Below, piece after piece: positions 16,498 through 25,945 of a stretch of DNA of 64,000 nt. The notes beneath the pieces are model-generated. The model searched no databases. It saw only the letters and a program-made list of their open reading frames with translations, and was not told the origin of the DNA. The number at the start of each line of letters is the position of its first letter. Position 1 is the stretch's first letter. The stretch comes from Streptomyces liliiviolaceus (GTDB taxonomy: Bacteria; Actinomycetota; Actinomycetes; Streptomycetales; Streptomycetaceae). Made by a program: the position numbers and the translations under genes. The stretch spans positions 3,348,001 through 3,412,000 of the forward strand of contig NZ_JAGPYQ010000001.1 in NCBI RefSeq assembly GCF_018070025.1. The letters are read 5' to 3'.

Positions 16498-19400
16498 TTA
16501 CGGCTTCTCTGCGTCAAGCCAGTAGTTGTCGCCCTCAAGAACGCGGTTGTTCCTTCGGAACGTCGGGAAGAGGCTCATGGACTGGGTGTTCTGGTTGTTG
16601 GACATGCTGGACCGGCCGCACGGCTCCGTCCAGGTTGGTATGTCGTAGCGCGGGTCGGGTATCAGCCGCCACAGCCCGTCGCTGCCTTCGACGGCGATGG
16701 TGTTCGCGCATTCATCGCCCGAGCTGACGCTCCTAAGGTTCTGACCGCCCCACGCCTTGGGGATCGCGGCGCTTTGCCAGCTAGCCGCGAAGGGGAACTC
16801 GTCGCAGCTGGGGACATCACCGGATCCCAGGTTGTCCGACATGGTGGCCAAGGGGCTGCGCTGCCACGCTGTCGGGCAGATGGTGGCGCGGTTGTGGTCG
16901 ACCAGGCTCCTGGTGCTGGTCGGAGGGTCGGGTACCAGAACGTCTTCGGCCAGGAAAGTCAGCGGAGCGTTGCCCCGCAGACCGTAGTGGCCGGGGAGCT
17001 TGTTCTGGATCAGCCGCACGTGCGCGGCGGCCGCCGGGAACTTATCGGAGTTCATGCCGTACGTCGGCTTGTAACGGCTGAAGACACAGCCGGGCGTGGT
17101 CTTCACCTCGACGTCGCAGCGAACGTCCAGCTCCTCCTTCTCGACGTCGACGGAGTTCACCGTGGTCGCTCCGTTGGCCGCGCCCTTGACAGTCCAGAGG
17201 GGAGAGATGGCACTGCGGTCCGTCCCTTTCGTCCACTTGATCTTTGAGGTCGCGGTCACCGTGTGGAACTCGCCCTTGACCCAGGTCTTGCTGCCGGTCC
17301 AAACGGGAGTGTCCGTCTGGCAGTAGCCGCGGCAGTTGAAGTCGACGTCGATCCGGGCACTGGTAACGGCCGGGTCCATCGACTTCAGGGTGATGTTCAC
17401 CGTCTGGGTGAAGGTGTCGCTATTGACATCGAGATCTATCTGCTGCTGGTAGTCGAAGATGGCGTTGCCAGCCGGAGTGCCATTCTGGAAATACGTGATG
17501 CCAATGTCATCCCTGATGCATGCCTGAGTCCGGATGTACGTCACCGACTTCGTGGTCACGGAGCAGCTAGCGGTGGCGTCCGAGGTGACCTGCGCGCCGC
17601 TCACGGAGGCGCTGGTCGCCCCGGTTGACTTGAGTGAGGTTCCGACGATCGGGAAGAAGCCGCCCGGAATGGTCTCGGGCGGCTCGATCGCGGCCCGCTC
17701 CGGTGCATTCGGGTCGGCGTCCCCGAAGGTCAGATCGGTAGGGATGCCCGAGTAGTCGCCAGGGACGAATGCAATGGCGTCGAAGGCGATGTCCTTGGAG
17801 CCGTCGCCGCCGTTGAAGTTGTCCAGACTGACCTCGGGAACGGCGTCGTTGAACTGATAGGCGCCCAGGTCAACCCACTTATTGGACTGGTTGGCGTCCT
17901 GGGAGATCGCCTTGACGGTGGTGCCGTGTCCGTGCTTGATGCGGTATTCGGCCTTGGAGGTCTGCGCCCCGTGGTCCGGGATGTGCGCGTAGACCTTGGC
18001 CTGGCCATAGTGCTCAGTGATCTTCTGGCCGAGCTTCCAGGTGCCGGTGACCTTCATGCGGTCGCCGGGTTCCGGGAAGGATTCGGGGGATCGGGTGTGG
18101 GTGAACCAGAAGTGGTTGCCGTACGCCGCACCGATCTGATGCGTGTCGATCTTCCCCGGATAAGTGGTGACCGTCTGCCCGGTGTCGGCATCGATGATGT
18201 CGGAGGGCTGGTAGGTGAGGGTGAAGGTGCCGTTTGACTGCACAACCCCGCAGCCGCGTGAACCGGATCCTGCCGGGGTGGTGCCGTCGGGCACGTCGTC
18301 CACGATCAACGCGTTCGAGGGCAGGCCGCTGCTGCAGCGCGGCGGGTAGGAGTTGGCGTCTGCCTGTTCCGGATACGACGTGTTGAAGCGGTGCACCTGG
18401 TGGCCGCACTGGGCCGCAGAGTCGCAGTTCTTCCACTGGGCCGATTTGTCCCACCAGCAGTGCAGCCAGTGCTTGTTGGTATCGGAATCACCCGCATCGA
18501 GCTGGCAGGCACCCAGGCCGGGATCGTTGGAGTCGTTGTCGCCGATCTTGGACGGGACGCAGTCGTTGGACGCATCGCAGAACAAGTCGATCGGCGGCTT
18601 CACGGTGCTGCGGTACTCGTTGGTGTTCCACCAGGCAGCCAGGTATCCGGCCTTGAAGTCGCCGGGGGCGAACATCGCCGAGATCGGGCGAGCAGCCCAG
18701 CCGAGGACCTTCTCCTCATAGGGCCAGTCCTGCGGGTGCGCGGCATGGCTGTAGTCGTCCTTGGACGGGTCCGTAGCGTGTTGCAGGAAGGGAACACGGT
18801 TGGCTTTCCACAACGGGTTGGCCGGGTTGTTGGTCCAGCCCAGACCCTTGTGGCCGCTGGAGTCAGCCGTCTCGTAGAAGCCGGAGTTGTACGCCCACAG
18901 GGCGAAGAACCAGTTCTCGATCCATTGCGGGTGGCCGTTGTTGACCTTCATCCCGGCCCGGTAGGTCTGGTTCCACTTGTCGGAGAGGATCTGGACGCCG
19001 TAGGCGATGTTGGCGGTGTAGTCCAGCGCGACGGCTTCCTGGGTGAGCGGGGAGAGAGCCGTCTCACCGTCCTTCTCCTTGCCATCCAGCCGCATGCCGT
19101 CCGTGGCCTGGGTGATGCCGTAACCGCAGTCGGCTTCGGAGAAGTTGATGCGCCATGGGTCGGCCTGAGTACCGTCGGATGTGTACTGGGTTCCGTAGTA
19201 GTTGCCGATGAGGCTATTGGAAGTGACGCCGGGGACAGCAAACCGGGTGGCCTGCCACATGTTGGATTCCTGCGCGGTGACGCCGAGCATCACCTGCGAG
19301 GGTATGTGCCAGCGGTCGGTTTCGTCGGGGTCCTCGTTGTCCAGGGTGCCGTTGGGATCGCCGGCCAGCACAATCGGCGGGAACAGGCCCTGAGGCTGGT

Positions 19401-20922
19401 AGCCGCTCATGCCGGTGCTCTTCCAGTTCGCCGCGCGGTAGAAGTTCAGCTCACCGACGACGGCCTGGTCCACGGCCCATTCCACCTGCCGCGGGGTCGG
19501 CTGGAAGGCCTGCTTCTTGACATCGTTGCGGGCCACCGCGCAGTAGCGTTCATCGGTACCCTCGCTCGGACCGGTCGCCGACGCCGTCAGAGCCTGGGTA
19601 CGCATCGTCTGCGTGGACAGACCCTCGCTGTCACCACTGACCGACGGTTCCGCGGACGGCTCCTTGCCTGTCGGGATGCCCAGCGCCGGGGAGAGTCGCC
19701 TTCCGGCCTCAGCCCGCGTGGCGGAGAGCTGTGGTGTGGCGTCCAACTCGGTGTGCTTGCCGGTGGCGACCACGTCGAGCATGATCCGCGCGTCCCGGAC
19801 TTGCTTGGCCCCCTCGGGTGTGATCAAGCTGGTCTTGCCGTCCGACCAGGAAGTGGACACGCCCGCGTGGCCGAGACTCGACATACGGGCACCTTTGGCG
19901 AGATGCCCCGGATTCTTCACCGGTCCCGGCAGAGTCCCTGTGTTCTTGGCCTTACCTGTGAGGAACACCGTGCCGTCAGGGGCAGCAGACAGGTCCCAAT
20001 CGGCGAGTTTTCCTTCAGCCACCGTCTTCGGGGTGGTCTTCTTGCCCTTGACCTGCGTGACGTCCAGGTGCTTGGCCCAGGAATTCGCCTTGGTCGTCTT
20101 TGTGTCGGCTTCCCGGTCGATGAAGGTCACGCCGTCGCCGCTGTCAGCCGCGATCTGGAACGGCACGTGCTTCGTTGCGGCGAGGACGGTTTCCTTCCGC
20201 CCGTTGATGCGGACGAGTTTGTTGCCGTGGCCGGCCACGATGCCGTGCCGGGTCGGGACAGCCGAGGTGACCTGACCGGGGAAGGCGACCGGCCGGGACT
20301 GTTTGCCTGTGGCAGCGTCCACGGTGATCAGACGGGTCTTCTGTTCCTCGTCCCCGTCGTGGGTCAGCTGGGTGAACACCGCATCGTCCCTGGTGCCGCA
20401 GCCCGGAGAGAAGTAGGCCAGCGACGCGGTGAACGGCAGCTTGGTGACCTTGCCGCTCCCCAGATTGACGACGGCGGTGAACGCGCCGCGCACCATCAGC
20501 TCGGGCTTGTTGGTGAACGTCCGGGGTGCGTAGGCGATGGCCGCGTACTTCCCGGACCCGGTCACGCACGCGTTTCCGATCCAGGAGTCCGCATCGAATC
20601 CGTCTTCGCGCAGGGTGGCCACGGTGGCGAACTTGTAGCCGTCCCTCTCCTGACCGGTCAGGATATGAAAGCCGGTACCGTCACCGGAAGTGGACAAGGC
20701 CACGTCCTTGGAAGAGGAGTAGTCCTTGCCCAGGACGGCCACGCGGTCCTTCTTGCCGACCTCGTGCGGCTTGCTCGTGGCTTTCGGCAGGCTCTTGCCA
20801 CCCTGAACGGCATTGTCGGGAACCTTAGGTCCCTGAGCCTGCGCGGAGACGGACAGTGACGAGGCGAGAAGCGCAGTCGCTACCGCTATCACCACCATGC
20901 GCTGTCTCTGTCTTATACCCAC
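16498..20922 (-). CDS. Very large secreted multidomain protein (NocE-like) with lytic and nuclease-like regions
   Basis: The protein has 1474 residues from GTG 20922 with GGGAG upstream; signal peptide about 1-29 (VVIAVATALLASSLSVSAQA). Residues 30-400 look like a beta-propeller. Around 540-610, QVMLGVTAQESNMWQATRF and DCGYGITQATDGM resemble a transglycosylase SLT/goose-lysozyme fold with Glu in AQES. About 955-1060 resembles a golvesin/CBM-like sandwich (VYAHIPDHG, AFDAIAFVPG). Near 1375, SCDEFPFAASWQSA recalls the NucA/NucB DNase motif. It is the last gene of a four-gene minus-strand run of exported proteins. Domain names are from recalled motifs; the overall role (wall remodelling or antibacterial toxin) is not settled. 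Confidence 0.7.
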   Translation of the reverse strand: MGIRQRQRMVVIAVATALLASSLSVSAQAQGPKVPDNAVQGGKSLPKATSKPHEVGKKDRVAVLGKDYSSSKDVALSTSGDGTGFHILTGQERDGYKFATVATLREDGFDADSWIGNACVTGSGKYAAIAYAPRTFTNKPELMVRGAFTAVVNLGSGKVTKLPFTASLAYFSPGCGTRDDAVFTQLTHDGDEEQKTRLITVDAATGKQSRPVAFPGQVTSAVPTRHGIVAGHGNKLVRINGRKETVLAATKHVPFQIAADSGDGVTFIDREADTKTTKANSWAKHLDVTQVKGKKTTPKTVAEGKLADWDLSAAPDGTVFLTGKAKNTGTLPGPVKNPGHLAKGARMSSLGHAGVSTSWSDGKTSLITPEGAKQVRDARIMLDVVATGKHTELDATPQLSATRAEAGRRLSPALGIPTGKEPSAEPSVSGDSEGLSTQTMRTQALTASATGPSEGTDERYCAVARNDVKKQAFQPTPRQVEWAVDQAVVGELNFYRAANWKSTGMSGYQPQGLFPPIVLAGDPNGTLDNEDPDETDRWHIPSQVMLGVTAQESNMWQATRFAVPGVTSNSLIGNYYGTQYTSDGTQADPWRINFSEADCGYGITQATDGMRLDGKEKDGETALSPLTQEAVALDYTANIAYGVQILSDKWNQTYRAGMKVNNGHPQWIENWFFALWAYNSGFYETADSSGHKGLGWTNNPANPLWKANRVPFLQHATDPSKDDYSHAAHPQDWPYEEKVLGWAARPISAMFAPGDFKAGYLAAWWNTNEYRSTVKPPIDLFCDASNDCVPSKIGDNDSNDPGLGACQLDAGDSDTNKHWLHCWWDKSAQWKNCDSAAQCGHQVHRFNTSYPEQADANSYPPRCSSGLPSNALIVDDVPDGTTPAGSGSRGCGVVQSNGTFTLTYQPSDIIDADTGQTVTTYPGKIDTHQIGAAYGNHFWFTHTRSPESFPEPGDRMKVTGTWKLGQKITEHYGQAKVYAHIPDHGAQTSKAEYRIKHGHGTTVKAISQDANQSNKWVDLGAYQFNDAVPEVSLDNFNGGDGSKDIAFDAIAFVPGDYSGIPTDLTFGDADPNAPERAAIEPPETIPGGFFPIVGTSLKSTGATSASVSGAQVTSDATASCSVTTKSVTYIRTQACIRDDIGITYFQNGTPAGNAIFDYQQQIDLDVNSDTFTQTVNITLKSMDPAVTSARIDVDFNCRGYCQTDTPVWTGSKTWVKGEFHTVTATSKIKWTKGTDRSAISPLWTVKGAANGATTVNSVDVEKEELDVRCDVEVKTTPGCVFSRYKPTYGMNSDKFPAAAAHVRLIQNKLPGHYGLRGNAPLTFLAEDVLVPDPPTSTRSLVDHNRATICPTAWQRSPLATMSDNLGSGDVPSCDEFPFAASWQSAAIPKAWGGQNLRSVSSGDECANTIAVEGSDGLWRLIPDPRYDIPTWTEPCGRSSMSNNQNTQSMSLFPTFRRNNRVLEGDNYWLDAEKP

Positions 20923-20942
20923 AGTGAAAAGTGCTCCCTCTT

Positions 20943-21440
20943 CTATTCTCGGTCAACGACGGGAGTGAACTCATCGACATAGATCTTCGGAATCTGCGGA
21001 ACCGGCCCCATGTCCTTTGAGCCGATCATCGCGTCATCCCGTCCTGTTTTGCCCGGAGGGACATCCTGAAGCCAGAACCGGTTGTACGCGGTCCATCCCT
21101 CGCCATCAGCGATGCTGATCTGAACCGAATACGTCGCATCCCGCTCGTAGGTATTGGCCACCTCGATCTCGGTACGCACACCGATGCTTTCCGGCGTGGC
21201 ACGAACGACCAGGTCTCCGTACTCCAAGACACGCGTACGGCCTTCGGAGTGCACCGAAGCCACAGGCGATGGACGTACTTGCGGACCGCTCTGCTCCGCG
21301 CTCGGAGTGGCCGATCGCCGCGACGTGGGGGTGCTGTCAGCAGGCCTGCTCTCCGTACACCCAGCGGCCAGTACACACGCCGCCATCAGACACAGTGCCC
21401 GGACGATGCTCGATCCGGGCACCATTGCACCAGCCGTCAC
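20943..21440 (-). CDS. Small lipoprotein of the secreted-protein operon
   Basis: 165 residues. The lipobox LAAGC near residue 28 (CLMAACVLAAGCTES) predicts a diacylglyceryl-anchored surface protein. GTG 21440 shares its bases with the upstream stop (GTGA), pointing to translational coupling; an ATG five codons later is possible. The mature part has a Ser/Thr/Pro linker, then a beta-rich domain (RVLEYGDLVVRATPESIGVR and onwards) that I cannot assign. It lies 20 bp before the large NocE-like gene and may be its partner at the cell surface. Confidence 0.7.
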   Translation of the reverse strand: MTAGAMVPGSSIVRALCLMAACVLAAGCTESRPADSTPTSRRSATPSAEQSGPQVRPSPVASVHSEGRTRVLEYGDLVVRATPESIGVRTEIEVANTYERDATYSVQISIADGEGWTAYNRFWLQDVPPGKTGRDDAMIGSKDMGPVPQIPKIYVDEFTPVVDRE

Positions 21441-22450
21441 TGGGGGAAAGCTGCCATCTGCTTGCGCGCGGCAGCGACTTCCTTGCCGTGCTGCTCCTTG
21501 ATGCCGGTCAGCTGGCTCTTGTTGTCGGCGATCTGCTTGTCCTGGATCGCGGTCTCCACGCCAGACCAGATCTTGACCAGATCCGTCTGCTTCTTGCAGT
21601 CGATGTCGTCGACCGCCAGCCCGATGGACTCCTGCGACGGCTTCTCATCGTTGGTGACACCCTGGTCCATCGCCTTGTACGGATCGGCAAGCCCTGTGTG
21701 TCCCTTGCCGTCCATACATGAAGACCATGCGGCGATGACCTGTACGACCTTCTCATCCTTCATCGACTGCACCAGGCTGTCCCCGGCGAACTGCGCCACG
21801 ATGGTCGGGTCGGCTTCCTGCACGCCGAGTTGATCCTTGGACCAGCCGATGCAGCCGCCCGTCCTCAACTTCTTTCCGTTGTACTCCGCCCGAGCGGGCT
21901 TCGTCTGGCCGGGGCCGGTGACCGCGGATCCCGTCTTCAGTCCCTCGGGGGCCTGGGGCAGTTCGGGCTTGGTGTGGCCGGTCAGGACCTCGATCTCGAC
22001 ACCGGACAGATCACGCATGGTCTGCTCGGTGTGTTCCTGCAGCGCCGGGGGGAGCCCGTAGCCGTACTTCTCGGCCTCGGCCCGGTCGGTGATGCCGTAA
22101 CGGCGTTCGATGTTGGCATCGTTGTCACTGGGAGGCGGGTTGGCGCCTGCCTGCGGCAGTGTCAGGTCGATGCCGTAGTCCTTCATACAGGACTGCTGGA
22201 GTTCTTTGGCTGCCTGCTCGACGGTGACCTGGTCCTCGTAGGAGGCCATGTACGACTCCAGCGGAAGGGTCAGATCCTTGGTCAGGCCATTCGTGGGTGT
22301 CTTCTCAGGCCAATTCTCCTTGTTCACAATCGGTTTGCCGTCGGCCACGTTCTCCGTGGTGTGCGCCTTCGTGCCGGAGGAGCAAGCGCTGACCAGGAGA
22401 GCTGAAGCGGTCAGGGCTATTGCGGTGGCGGTCCGTTTGATGTGTTTCAT
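21437..22450 (-). CDS. Lipoprotein, unknown function
   Basis: The protein has 337 residues. MKHIKRTATAIALTASALL leads into the lipobox VSAC (Cys about 23), then a charged mature domain with SCMKDYGIDL, KYGYGLPP, GCIGWSKDQLGV and SSCMDGKGHTGLADPYKA. Paired Cys in the mature domain (SCMKDYG, GCIGW, SCMDG, DCKKQ) suggest disulfides. GGAAG lies before the ATG. It overlaps the next gene by 4 bp and follows the I36-like gene by 12 bp, so all are one transcript. It resembles uncharacterised actinobacterial lipoproteins; no enzyme motif is visible. Confidence 0.75.
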   Translation of the reverse strand: MKHIKRTATAIALTASALLVSACSSGTKAHTTENVADGKPIVNKENWPEKTPTNGLTKDLTLPLESYMASYEDQVTVEQAAKELQQSCMKDYGIDLTLPQAGANPPPSDNDANIERRYGITDRAEAEKYGYGLPPALQEHTEQTMRDLSGVEIEVLTGHTKPELPQAPEGLKTGSAVTGPGQTKPARAEYNGKKLRTGGCIGWSKDQLGVQEADPTIVAQFAGDSLVQSMKDEKVVQVIAAWSSCMDGKGHTGLADPYKAMDQGVTNDEKPSQESIGLAVDDIDCKKQTDLVKIWSGVETAIQDKQIADNKSQLTGIKEQHGKEVAAARKQMAAFPQ

Positions 22451-22462
22451 GGGACTTCCTTC

Positions 22463-22975
22463 TCAGCCGAAGTGGGAAGAGGCGTTGTTGTTCTTCAGGG
22501 CGGAGATCAGGTTGGTGATGTTGCAGTCCCCGTAGGGTCCGTTCGCCGCAAAATACTGAGAGGTGCCGCCGAAGCCGGAGTTGTAGTACACGCGGTAGTT
22601 GTCGTCTCGGGCGCAATTCTCCACAGATGCCGCATTGTTCTTCATGTACTGGCCGTTGCCATTGCCGCCGTTGCCGAAGACATACCGGTAAGTCGTCTGA
22701 GTCGATCCCTCGTACCGGCTCGTACCCCAGTGGTCGTCCACGTTGGCGTAGAACGACGTGAACGCCGACTTGTAGTAGCCATCCTGGATGGCAAGGTCCT
22801 TCGAGTTGTAGAAGAGCCGCAAATCACCGTACGAGCAGCTGATCCATGGAACATTGCAGTTGTCGGTGACGTTGTAGGTGGCCGCCTGGGCGGGTGTGGC
22901 GGTGGCCAGCACGGCCGCCGCGGTAACGGCGAACGCGCCTGCGGCGGTCTTCGCGCGTAGCGAGATGGGCCTCAA
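22463..22975 (-). CDS. Secreted peptidase inhibitor I36-like (beta/gamma-crystallin-type) protein
   Basis: 170 residues with a signal peptide ending ATPAQAAT. The mature part is rich in aromatic residues, Asn and Gly. YNVTDNCNVPWISCSYGDLR then LFYNSK, and later NCARDDNYRVYYNSGFGGTS, resemble the I36/SMI-type inhibitor and crystallin-like fold with paired Cys. It is the first gene of the minus-strand operon running to 16498, so its promoter in 22976-23100 probably serves all four genes. Inhibition of an extracellular protease is a family-based guess. Confidence 0.6.
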   Translation of the reverse strand: MRPISLRAKTAAGAFAVTAAAVLATATPAQAATYNVTDNCNVPWISCSYGDLRLFYNSKDLAIQDGYYKSAFTSFYANVDDHWGTSRYEGSTQTTYRYVFGNGGNGNGQYMKNNAASVENCARDDNYRVYYNSGFGGTSQYFAANGPYGDCNITNLISALKNNNASSHFG

Positions 22976-23345
22976 AAATTTTCCCTCCCCCGGTCCGGCG
23001 GCGCCGAAGGGCCGCCGGAAAGCTGATCAGGCGACTGGGTAGCCCGGTCGCCTGGCCCACGCGCCCCGTGTCGGCCGGACTCTGAGAATCCGGTGTGGAG
23101 GTTGCAGGTCGCCGGGAGGTTAACACGGCATGCTCATGACGTTCGATCATTTTCTTGCTGCTCGTTCGCAGAGAGGGCAGCCTGTCTTTACGCTGTTCAC
23201 GCGCCTGTCACCGAGCGCGTGTCGCGGCGCTCGTTCAGACGCTCGTGGGGGTGTCATAGGCGCCGAGTTGGCCGGCGTACGGCGAGGCGACGGCCAGGTC
23301 TTTCTCACCGAAGTCGGTGAGCCGCATCCCATGCCTGTACCCAGA
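22976..23345. other. Upstream region of the four-gene operon
   Basis: No gene is seen. The minus-strand promoter should lie here; I could not identify convincing -35/-10 hexamers. Confidence 0.3.
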
Positions 23346-23349
23346 GGAA

Positions 23350-23610
23350 AGGGTGAACCGCTCCGGTCTGATGGAGGCCCCGGACTGTCCCGGACTGAGT
23401 GGAGCCGAGTTGCCAGGGGCTGCGAAGAACCCTTCGATGCCGGTGTCAGTGCTGAGTTGCTTGTGGGCCGACAGTTCCATGCCGCGATCCCAGGTCAGTG
23501 TGCCGTGTAGTCGAGGGTCCATGCGCGCATAGCTCTCGGCCAGAGCTGGAATGACTACGTTGGTGTGGCGGCTGGCGAGTTTCATGACGGTGAGAATCGT
23601 GTCTTTCGGT
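23350..23610 (-). pseudogene. IS30-family transposase remnant
   Basis: The minus-strand frame encodes MKLASRHTNVVIPALAESYA, RLHGTLTWDRGMELSAHKQL and then TGIEGFFAAPGNSAP. TWDxGxE and the H-K pair are the central DDE region of IS30 transposases (LTWDQGKEMAAHK). Both ends are gone. The plus-strand frame on its other side begins without a start codon, so this insertion probably truncated that gene. Confidence 0.6.
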
Positions 23611-24343
23611 CGACCCGTGTGGCGACCTGGCTGACGACGCCCCCTCCTCCTACTGCCTCTACCTGCAGCACCTCGCTCAGGGCGACCTCCACGCCGCCGC
23701 CCTGTGGCAAGCCCAAGCCGGTGCCTATGCACCCGAGGACAGTGAGCCCGACCCCCACGAGGCTGCTCCGGCGCACGCCATGATGACCGCCGACGCCAGC
23801 TTCGCCACCGTGCTGCGCGTCCTGAGCCACCTCACCCTCACCACTCCGCGCGTGTACATCCCGGTGGCACAAGCCGTCATCGAATTCGTCGATACCGCCG
23901 TCGCCCTCGGTTACAACCGCCACCCCGACCTTGAACTGCCCGTGCCCGGGCAACACTTCGCGGAGCAACTGGAGATCATCATCGCGGCGGCGTCGGGCAG
24001 GCGCGAACCCGACCACGCCCCGGACACGGTGCTCGCCGGAGAACTGCCCAACCGGCCCGCCACGGACCGCTCCGCCGAACGCGTGCCCGTCCAGACAACA
24101 GCCCGGGGGCCAGAACATCTGCTGGTGGAAGTCACCGCAGCCGACTACGAACCCGCATCTGCGCACGTGTTCTTCAAAGGCGCGGCCGCTGTCTGCTGGA
24201 AGACAGCCACCGTCGCCGACCGTACGGACGAATCCGGCAATCGCATGGCCTACTACCTGAGCCGCTTTTGTACGCGGGCCGCTTCCGTGTTCTCTCCCTC
24301 ACCGTCCGGACTGGGTTCACCCAGGCCTGCCTTCCCCCGGTAG
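23594..24343 (+). pseudogene. 5'-truncated gene of unknown function
   Basis: An open frame without a usable start follows a stop at 23591. It encodes YCLYLQHLAQGDLHAAALWQ, AHAMMTADASFATVLRVLSH, PRVYIPVAQAVIEFVDTAVA and GQHFAEQLEIIIAAASGR. Composition and third-base G+C look coding. The N-terminus was removed at the IS30 remnant, and the last 30 residues look out of frame. It has an alpha-helical, possibly DNA-binding or plasmid-type character, but I recognise no family. Confidence 0.4.
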
Positions 24344-24780
24344 ACGAAGCGAAGAAAAGGAAAATGAGGCGAGGGCCATCGAGGACCGTGCAGGATGCAT
24401 CACAGAGTGACAGTTGCATGCGCGCTGCTCGATGTCACCGGATGTGCGCGCGCTGCCAGGCTCGCCCATGTCGCGGAGCTGCGGACCGGCCGCGGTCCAG
24501 CGACAAGGAGCCTGACGCTGGTGCAGCATGCGCCCGGTCGCGGGTGGCGGACACCATGTTCAGGGGCGCGGGACCGCCGATGCACCACACCGGAGATCAG
24601 CCCTATCGCGGTGCCATCGCCAGGCGGGCGGGGAGAAGTTCGTCCTGGCAGCCGCATGATCGGGGGCAACCATTCGTGCGGCCTGATGGTCATGTTCGTG
24701 CCGCCCGTGTGCCGAGTGGGCATGGGCCGGCTCCGCCTCGGGAGATTCCTGAGGCCCTGCACCGTGGGGGAACCGCCTTC
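24344..24780. other. No gene seen upstream of the secreted-protein gene
   Basis: The frame of the next gene is open through this stretch, but no ribosome site and no conserved motif support coding here. Confidence 0.35.
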
Positions 24781-25569
24781 ATGTATCACCGCATCACCGT
24801 GGGAAGCCTCGTCGGGGCCGTCGCCTTGTCCACGCTCATGATCCCGGCGACCGCGCAGGCGGATGACTCTTCGGGCGACATCCAGATTACGGACGTGGTC
24901 GTCAACGGAGGAAAGGACATCGTCCTGGGGACCACGGACGTGAAGACGTTCACCATCGCGGTGACCGCCACGGACGACTCGGGCATCAAGGTCGGCGACA
25001 CCTTCCCGGTCCTGTGGCACACGCGTTTCCCGAACGGAGAGTCCTACGGTCTCGTGATCCCCGAGGACATCGCGGGCCGGTGCGCGAGCAAGGATTCCAC
25101 CACGACGACCTGCACCTACACGCTGAAGATGAACCCGCGCATCGACCCCCAGGACAACACCACGGCCGGTACCTGGACCGTGAGAGCCCATGTCTTGGCC
25201 AACGACGGTGACTACCTCACCAAGGACTCCGCCGCCAAGGCGAAGGTCCTGCGCAACTCCAGACTGACGGTCAACGCCGCGCCGGAACCGGTGAAGAAGA
25301 ACAAGACGATCACCGTCACGGGCGCGCTGACCCGCGCCAACTGGGAGACCTACAAGTACGCGGGCTACACCAAGCAGCCGGTGAAGCTCCAGTTCAAGAA
25401 GAAGGGCACCAGCACCTACACAACCCTCAAGACCGTCGCCACGGACAGCAAGGGCAACCTGAAGACGACGACGAAGGCCACGGCGGACGGCTACTTCCGC
25501 TACGCCTTCGCAGGCACGTCCACCACCCCGGCGGTCGCCTCTGCGGCCGACTACGTCGACGTGCAGTAG
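24781..25569 (+). CDS. Secreted beta-sandwich protein, unknown function
   Basis: 262 residues. ATG 24781 follows GTGGGGGAA and begins a signal peptide (YHRITVGSLVGAVALSTLM, cleavage at ATAQA). Two beta-rich halves follow. The first, IQITDVVVNGGKDIVLGTTD to about residue 150, includes one cysteine pair (GRCASK and TTTCTYT). The second, LTVNAAPEPVKKNKTITVTG, resembles repeated bacterial Ig-like modules with VKLQFKKKGTSTYTTLKTV. Such proteins are common and unnamed in streptomycetes. No operon partner; the remnant of an IS and an orphan CRISPR repeat lie downstream. Confidence 0.75.
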   Translation: MYHRITVGSLVGAVALSTLMIPATAQADDSSGDIQITDVVVNGGKDIVLGTTDVKTFTIAVTATDDSGIKVGDTFPVLWHTRFPNGESYGLVIPEDIAGRCASKDSTTTTCTYTLKMNPRIDPQDNTTAGTWTVRAHVLANDGDYLTKDSAAKAKVLRNSRLTVNAAPEPVKKNKTITVTGALTRANWETYKYAGYTKQPVKLQFKKKGTSTYTTLKTVATDSKGNLKTTTKATADGYFRYAFAGTSTTPAVASAADYVDVQ

Positions 25570-25695
25570 CCCCTCGGCAGGGTCATCCGTCTGCGCGCGG
25601 ACGGATGAAGTGCCCGGCGGCAGAATCGGCTTCGAGGCAGCAGCAGGGTGACTTGTCAGCGGTGATCGCTGATCAGCCCGGCTCATCAGCGACGT

Positions 25696-25724
25696 CTGCT
25701 CCCTGCACACGCAGAGATGCACCC
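25696..25724 (+). repeat. Orphan degenerate CRISPR repeat
   Basis: CTGCTCCCTGCACACGCAGA and the following GATGCACCC match the 29-bp repeat of the arrays farther right with substitutions. They share the GCAGAGATGC ending of the terminal repeats at 29103 and 51862. No neighbouring repeat at plus or minus 61 bp. Confidence 0.6.
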
Positions 25725-25731
25725 CACGACC

Positions 25732-25945
25732 GTGCGGACGGGGTCCGCAAAGGCTGGCCGTGGTGCCTTCCGCTGGAGGACCGGGCCCGGCTCGAAGCGT
25801 CGTACTGGCGCACAAGCCGGACCATGCGGCAGCTCGTCCCGCTGTTTGGGGTGTCCAAGTCGGCGGCGGACCGCATCATGGACCACCTCGGTCCGACGCT
25901 CGCCCTCCCGTCCCGCAAGTGGTTCGCGAATGACACGGTGCTCAT
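25732..25945 (+). pseudogene. IS5-family transposase remnant (second type)
   Basis: WCLPLEDRARLEASYWRTSR, then TMRQLVPLFGVSKSAADRIM and DHLGPTLALP, is the helix-turn-helix N-terminal region of an IS5-group transposase. The frame ends before any catalytic residue. It begins seven bases after the orphan CRISPR repeat. Confidence 0.65.

Noticed and set aside
18391..20859. 822-codon open frame on the plus strand opposite the large secreted protein gene
   Set aside because: Antisense shadow produced by GC-rich codons; the minus strand has a signal peptide, known motifs and operon context.
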